From positions 1 through 7,458 of the forward strand of contig CAMWUH010000097.1 of assembly GCA_947177325.1 (NCBI GenBank): 7,458 nucleotides of DNA. The letters run 5' to 3'. Numbering within the stretch: position 1 is the stretch's first letter; every line of letters begins with the position of its first letter. Below the pieces are notes generated by a model, which saw nothing but the letters and a program-made list of their open reading frames with translations, had not been told where the DNA came from and did no database searches. This document shows, piece after piece, positions 5,895-7,458 of the stretch. A program made the position numbers and the translations under genes. The stretch is from an uncultured Bacteroidales bacterium (GTDB lineage Bacteria; Bacteroidota; Bacteroidia; Bacteroidales; Muribaculaceae).

Positions 5895-7373
5895 ATGACA
5901 ATTGATTATTCTCAATTTTTAGCAATGAAGCAAGAAATCGGTTTGTTAATCGTGTTTCTGTTAGTCTTCCTCTACGACATTTTTGCTCCTCGCAAACTGG
6001 TTAATGCCGAAACCGGCGAAACCGGAGCTTGTGGCACATCTGTCATCACAATTGCCCTGTTTGCCATCTTTACAGTGTTTGGTTTCTGCTGCGGTAACAC
6101 AACCGAACCTCAAGTAGTGTTTGGTGGAATGTATGTTACAACTCCCGTTGTTTCAGCCATCAAAAACATCTTGAACATCGGTACGCTTATCGTGCTGATT
6201 CAATCAGTTAAATGGGCATCAAGCCAAAATCAAATCATGCGCCGCGGTGAGTTTTACGAACTTTTGCTCGTTACACTCTTCGGTATGTTCCTGATGATTT
6301 CAGCCCGCCACTTCCTGCTTTTCGTTATAGGTCTGGAATGTGCATCACTTCCCTTGGCTGCAATGGTTGCCTTTGATAAAAACCGCTACGAAAGCCATGA
6401 AGCAGCCGTTAAGTATATGTTCACCGCTGCATTCTCATCAGCAATCTTCATGCTTGGCATATCATTCGTATACGGCCTTTCCGGTTCGCTTTACTTCACT
6501 GAGATTGCGCAACAGCTTAAAGAGGGTAGTGGTTTGCTCATCATCGCCATCGCATTCGTTATGGCAGGTATCGGCTTCAAGCTCTCATTGGTTCCCTTCC
6601 ACTTGTGGACTGCCGACGTTTATCAAGGCGCCCCCACAACCGTAACTTCATATCTTTCGGTTATATCTAAAGGTGCAACTGCATTTGCCTTCATGGCCGT
6701 GATGGTGCAGGCTTTTGGAATGTTCTACGACCAAGTATGGGAGTGGATGCTCTACGCTCTGATTATCGTTACAATCACCATAGGTAACCTTTTCGCGATG
6801 CGTCAGCGCAACATGAAGCGCTTCCTGGCCTTCTCATCAGTGTCGCAAGCAGGCTACATTATGCTCGGTATTATCGGCGTTAACGATATGTCATTGGCGG
6901 CTATGATGTTCTACATTCTGGTATATATCTTCTCTAACCTCGCAGCTTTCGGCGTTATTCAATCGATCGAAAATCAAACCGGAATGGTCACTATCGATGC
7001 CTACAAAGGTTTGTCGAAGACTAACCCCAAACTGGCTTTCACAATGATGCTCGCAATGTTCTCATTAGCAGGTATCCCTCCGTTTGCAGGCTTCTTCTCT
7101 AAGTTCTTCGTATTTACCGGAGCTCTGAACCAAGGATCTGTGGCAATGTATGTGTTGGTGCTTATAGCTCTTATCAACACCATCATCTCGCTCTACTACT
7201 ATCTGCTCGTGGTTAAGGCAATGTATATTTCAACTGATGAGTCACCGGTGGCCCGTTACAAATCAAGCTGCCCCGAACGCATCGGTATGACAGTAACCGT
7301 TGCCGGTATTATTTTCCTCGGCATTGTAAGCTATTTCTACAGCAGCATCCTCAATCTTTGTCACGTTGCTTAA
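5895..7373 (+). CDS. nuoN: NADH-quinone oxidoreductase (complex I) subunit N
   Basis: NuoN (ND2-like) is the antiporter-like proton pump nearest the quinone site and the last gene of the operon. It is 492 residues, matching the family (about 485). All expected charged membrane residues are visible: E148 in TM5 (I-G-L-E-C-A-S-L-P-L), K173 in TM6 (A-V-K-Y-M-F-T-A-A-F-S-S-A), K229 in TM7 (G-F-K-L-S-L-V-P-F-H-L-W-x-x-D-V-Y-Q-G-A-P), K259 in TM8 (S-V-I-S-K-G-A), and K403 in TM12 (A-G-I-P-P-F-A-G-F-F-S-K-F). These match E. coli E133, K158, K217, K247 and K395. The C-terminal S-L-Y-Y-Y-L-L-V-V-K-A-M-Y segment is also typical. The start at 5895 is the first ATG after nuoM and gives a normal N-terminus. 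The TAA stop lies inside a short inverted repeat, and a terminator follows about 50 bp on. Confidence 0.97.
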   Translation: MTIDYSQFLAMKQEIGLLIVFLLVFLYDIFAPRKLVNAETGETGACGTSVITIALFAIFTVFGFCCGNTTEPQVVFGGMYVTTPVVSAIKNILNIGTLIVLIQSVKWASSQNQIMRRGEFYELLLVTLFGMFLMISARHFLLFVIGLECASLPLAAMVAFDKNRYESHEAAVKYMFTAAFSSAIFMLGISFVYGLSGSLYFTEIAQQLKEGSGLLIIAIAFVMAGIGFKLSLVPFHLWTADVYQGAPTTVTSYLSVISKGATAFAFMAVMVQAFGMFYDQVWEWMLYALIIVTITIGNLFAMRQRNMKRFLAFSSVSQAGYIMLGIIGVNDMSLAAMMFYILVYIFSNLAAFGVIQSIENQTGMVTIDAYKGLSKTNPKLAFTMMLAMFSLAGIPPFAGFFSKFFVFTGALNQGSVAMYVLVLIALINTIISLYYYLLVVKAMYISTDESPVARYKSSCPERIGMTVTVAGIIFLGIVSYFYSSILNLCHVA

Positions 7374-7398
7374 TTACGGCCGCGAATTCGTAATTACG
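7371..7398. repeat. TAATTACG inverted and direct repeat at the nuoN stop codon
   Basis: TAATTACG at 7371-7378, whose first three bases are the nuoN stop codon, is matched by its exact reverse complement CGTAATTA at 7389-7396, with a 10-base spacer. The second arm is itself part of a perfect 10-bp palindrome CGTAATTACG (7389-7398), so TAATTACG also recurs as a direct repeat at 7391-7398. It could form an 8-bp AT-rich hairpin in the mRNA or be a dimeric protein site. No T-tract follows directly, so it is not itself a terminator. Confidence 0.6.
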
Positions 7399-7423
7399 TA
7401 AATCAGTAGTTCTCGATATTCTC

Positions 7424-7458
7424 AAGAAGGCTCGGCGATAAGTCGAGCTTTCTTTTTT
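7424..7458 (+). terminator. intrinsic terminator closing the nuo operon
   Basis: A 13-bp stem is formed by 7424-7436 (AAGAAGGCTCGGC) and 7442-7454 (GTCGAGCTTTCTT), with a 5-base loop GATAA and two G-T wobble pairs at 7429/7449 and 7435/7443. All other pairs are Watson-Crick. The descending arm runs into a T-tract (six T at 7453-7458) that reaches the window edge. It lies 50 bp after the nuoN stop, on the correct strand, and marks the end of the transcription unit. The outer A-T pairs could also let it work weakly in reverse, but sequence beyond the edge is not visible. Confidence 0.9.

Noticed and set aside
623..7373. An Mrp antiporter, membrane hydrogenase or Fpo-type complex instead of complex I
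   Set aside because: NuoL, NuoM and NuoN have homologues in these systems, but the order I-J-K-L-M-N, the two-cluster NuoI and the NuoJ/NuoK signatures fit bacterial complex I best. The missing input module leaves the electron donor undetermined.
7377..7390. Sequence resembling an EcoRI/NotI cloning adaptor just after nuoN
   Set aside because: GAATTC and CGGCCG occur close together, but the full NotI site is not complete, and the region is followed by a natural operon terminator. Part of it belongs to the native-looking inverted repeat, so coincidence is more likely than vector contamination. A vector screen of the contig would settle it.
7412..7447. Alternative pairing CTCGA (7412-7416) with TCGAG (7443-7447) as an antiterminator
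   Set aside because: It is only five base pairs against a 13-bp terminator stem, and it sits after the last gene, where attenuation has no obvious target in the window.

Overview
The window is a stretch of core energy-metabolism genes, all on the + strand, from what looks like a member of the Bacteroidota, probably a gut-type Bacteroidales. The organism call rests on three things: the protein sequences themselves, AT-rich gene starts with no Shine-Dalgarno motif in front of any gene, and moderate GC content. Family-level placement (Muribaculaceae would be my guess) is not proven by anything here. No mobile elements, tRNA or rRNA genes or CRISPR arrays are visible.

Layout: 1-558 is the 3' end of atpG (F1 ATP synthase gamma subunit), cut by the left edge of the window. 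After a 64-bp AT-rich gap come six complex I genes in canonical order: nuoI (623-1378), nuoJ (1406-1936), nuoK (1942-2259), nuoL (2275-4287), nuoM (4328-5875) and nuoN (5895-7373). Gaps between the nuo genes are 5 to 40 bp, which indicates one operon. The unit closes with an inverted repeat overlapping the nuoN stop codon and a strong intrinsic terminator (7424-7458) at the right edge.

Together the nuo genes encode the N6a/N6b iron-sulfur subunit (NuoI), two small membrane subunits of the proton-translocation pathway (NuoJ, NuoK) and the three antiporter-like pumping subunits (NuoL, NuoM, NuoN). The quinone-site and peripheral-arm genes (nuoA, nuoB, nuoC/D, nuoH, and nuoE/F/G if present) are not in the window. 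In the usual order nuoH sits directly before nuoI; here that place is taken by the end of atpG. This could be a genuine joining of the ATP synthase and complex I clusters, or a broken or misassembled operon.

This is mostly ordinary conserved sequence rather than a hidden new system. The points worth a second look are the atpG-nuoI junction, a long Ala/Lys/Glu-rich C-terminal tail on NuoI, a leucine in NuoM where the TM7 pumping lysine is expected, and an additional acidic residue in NuoK TM2.
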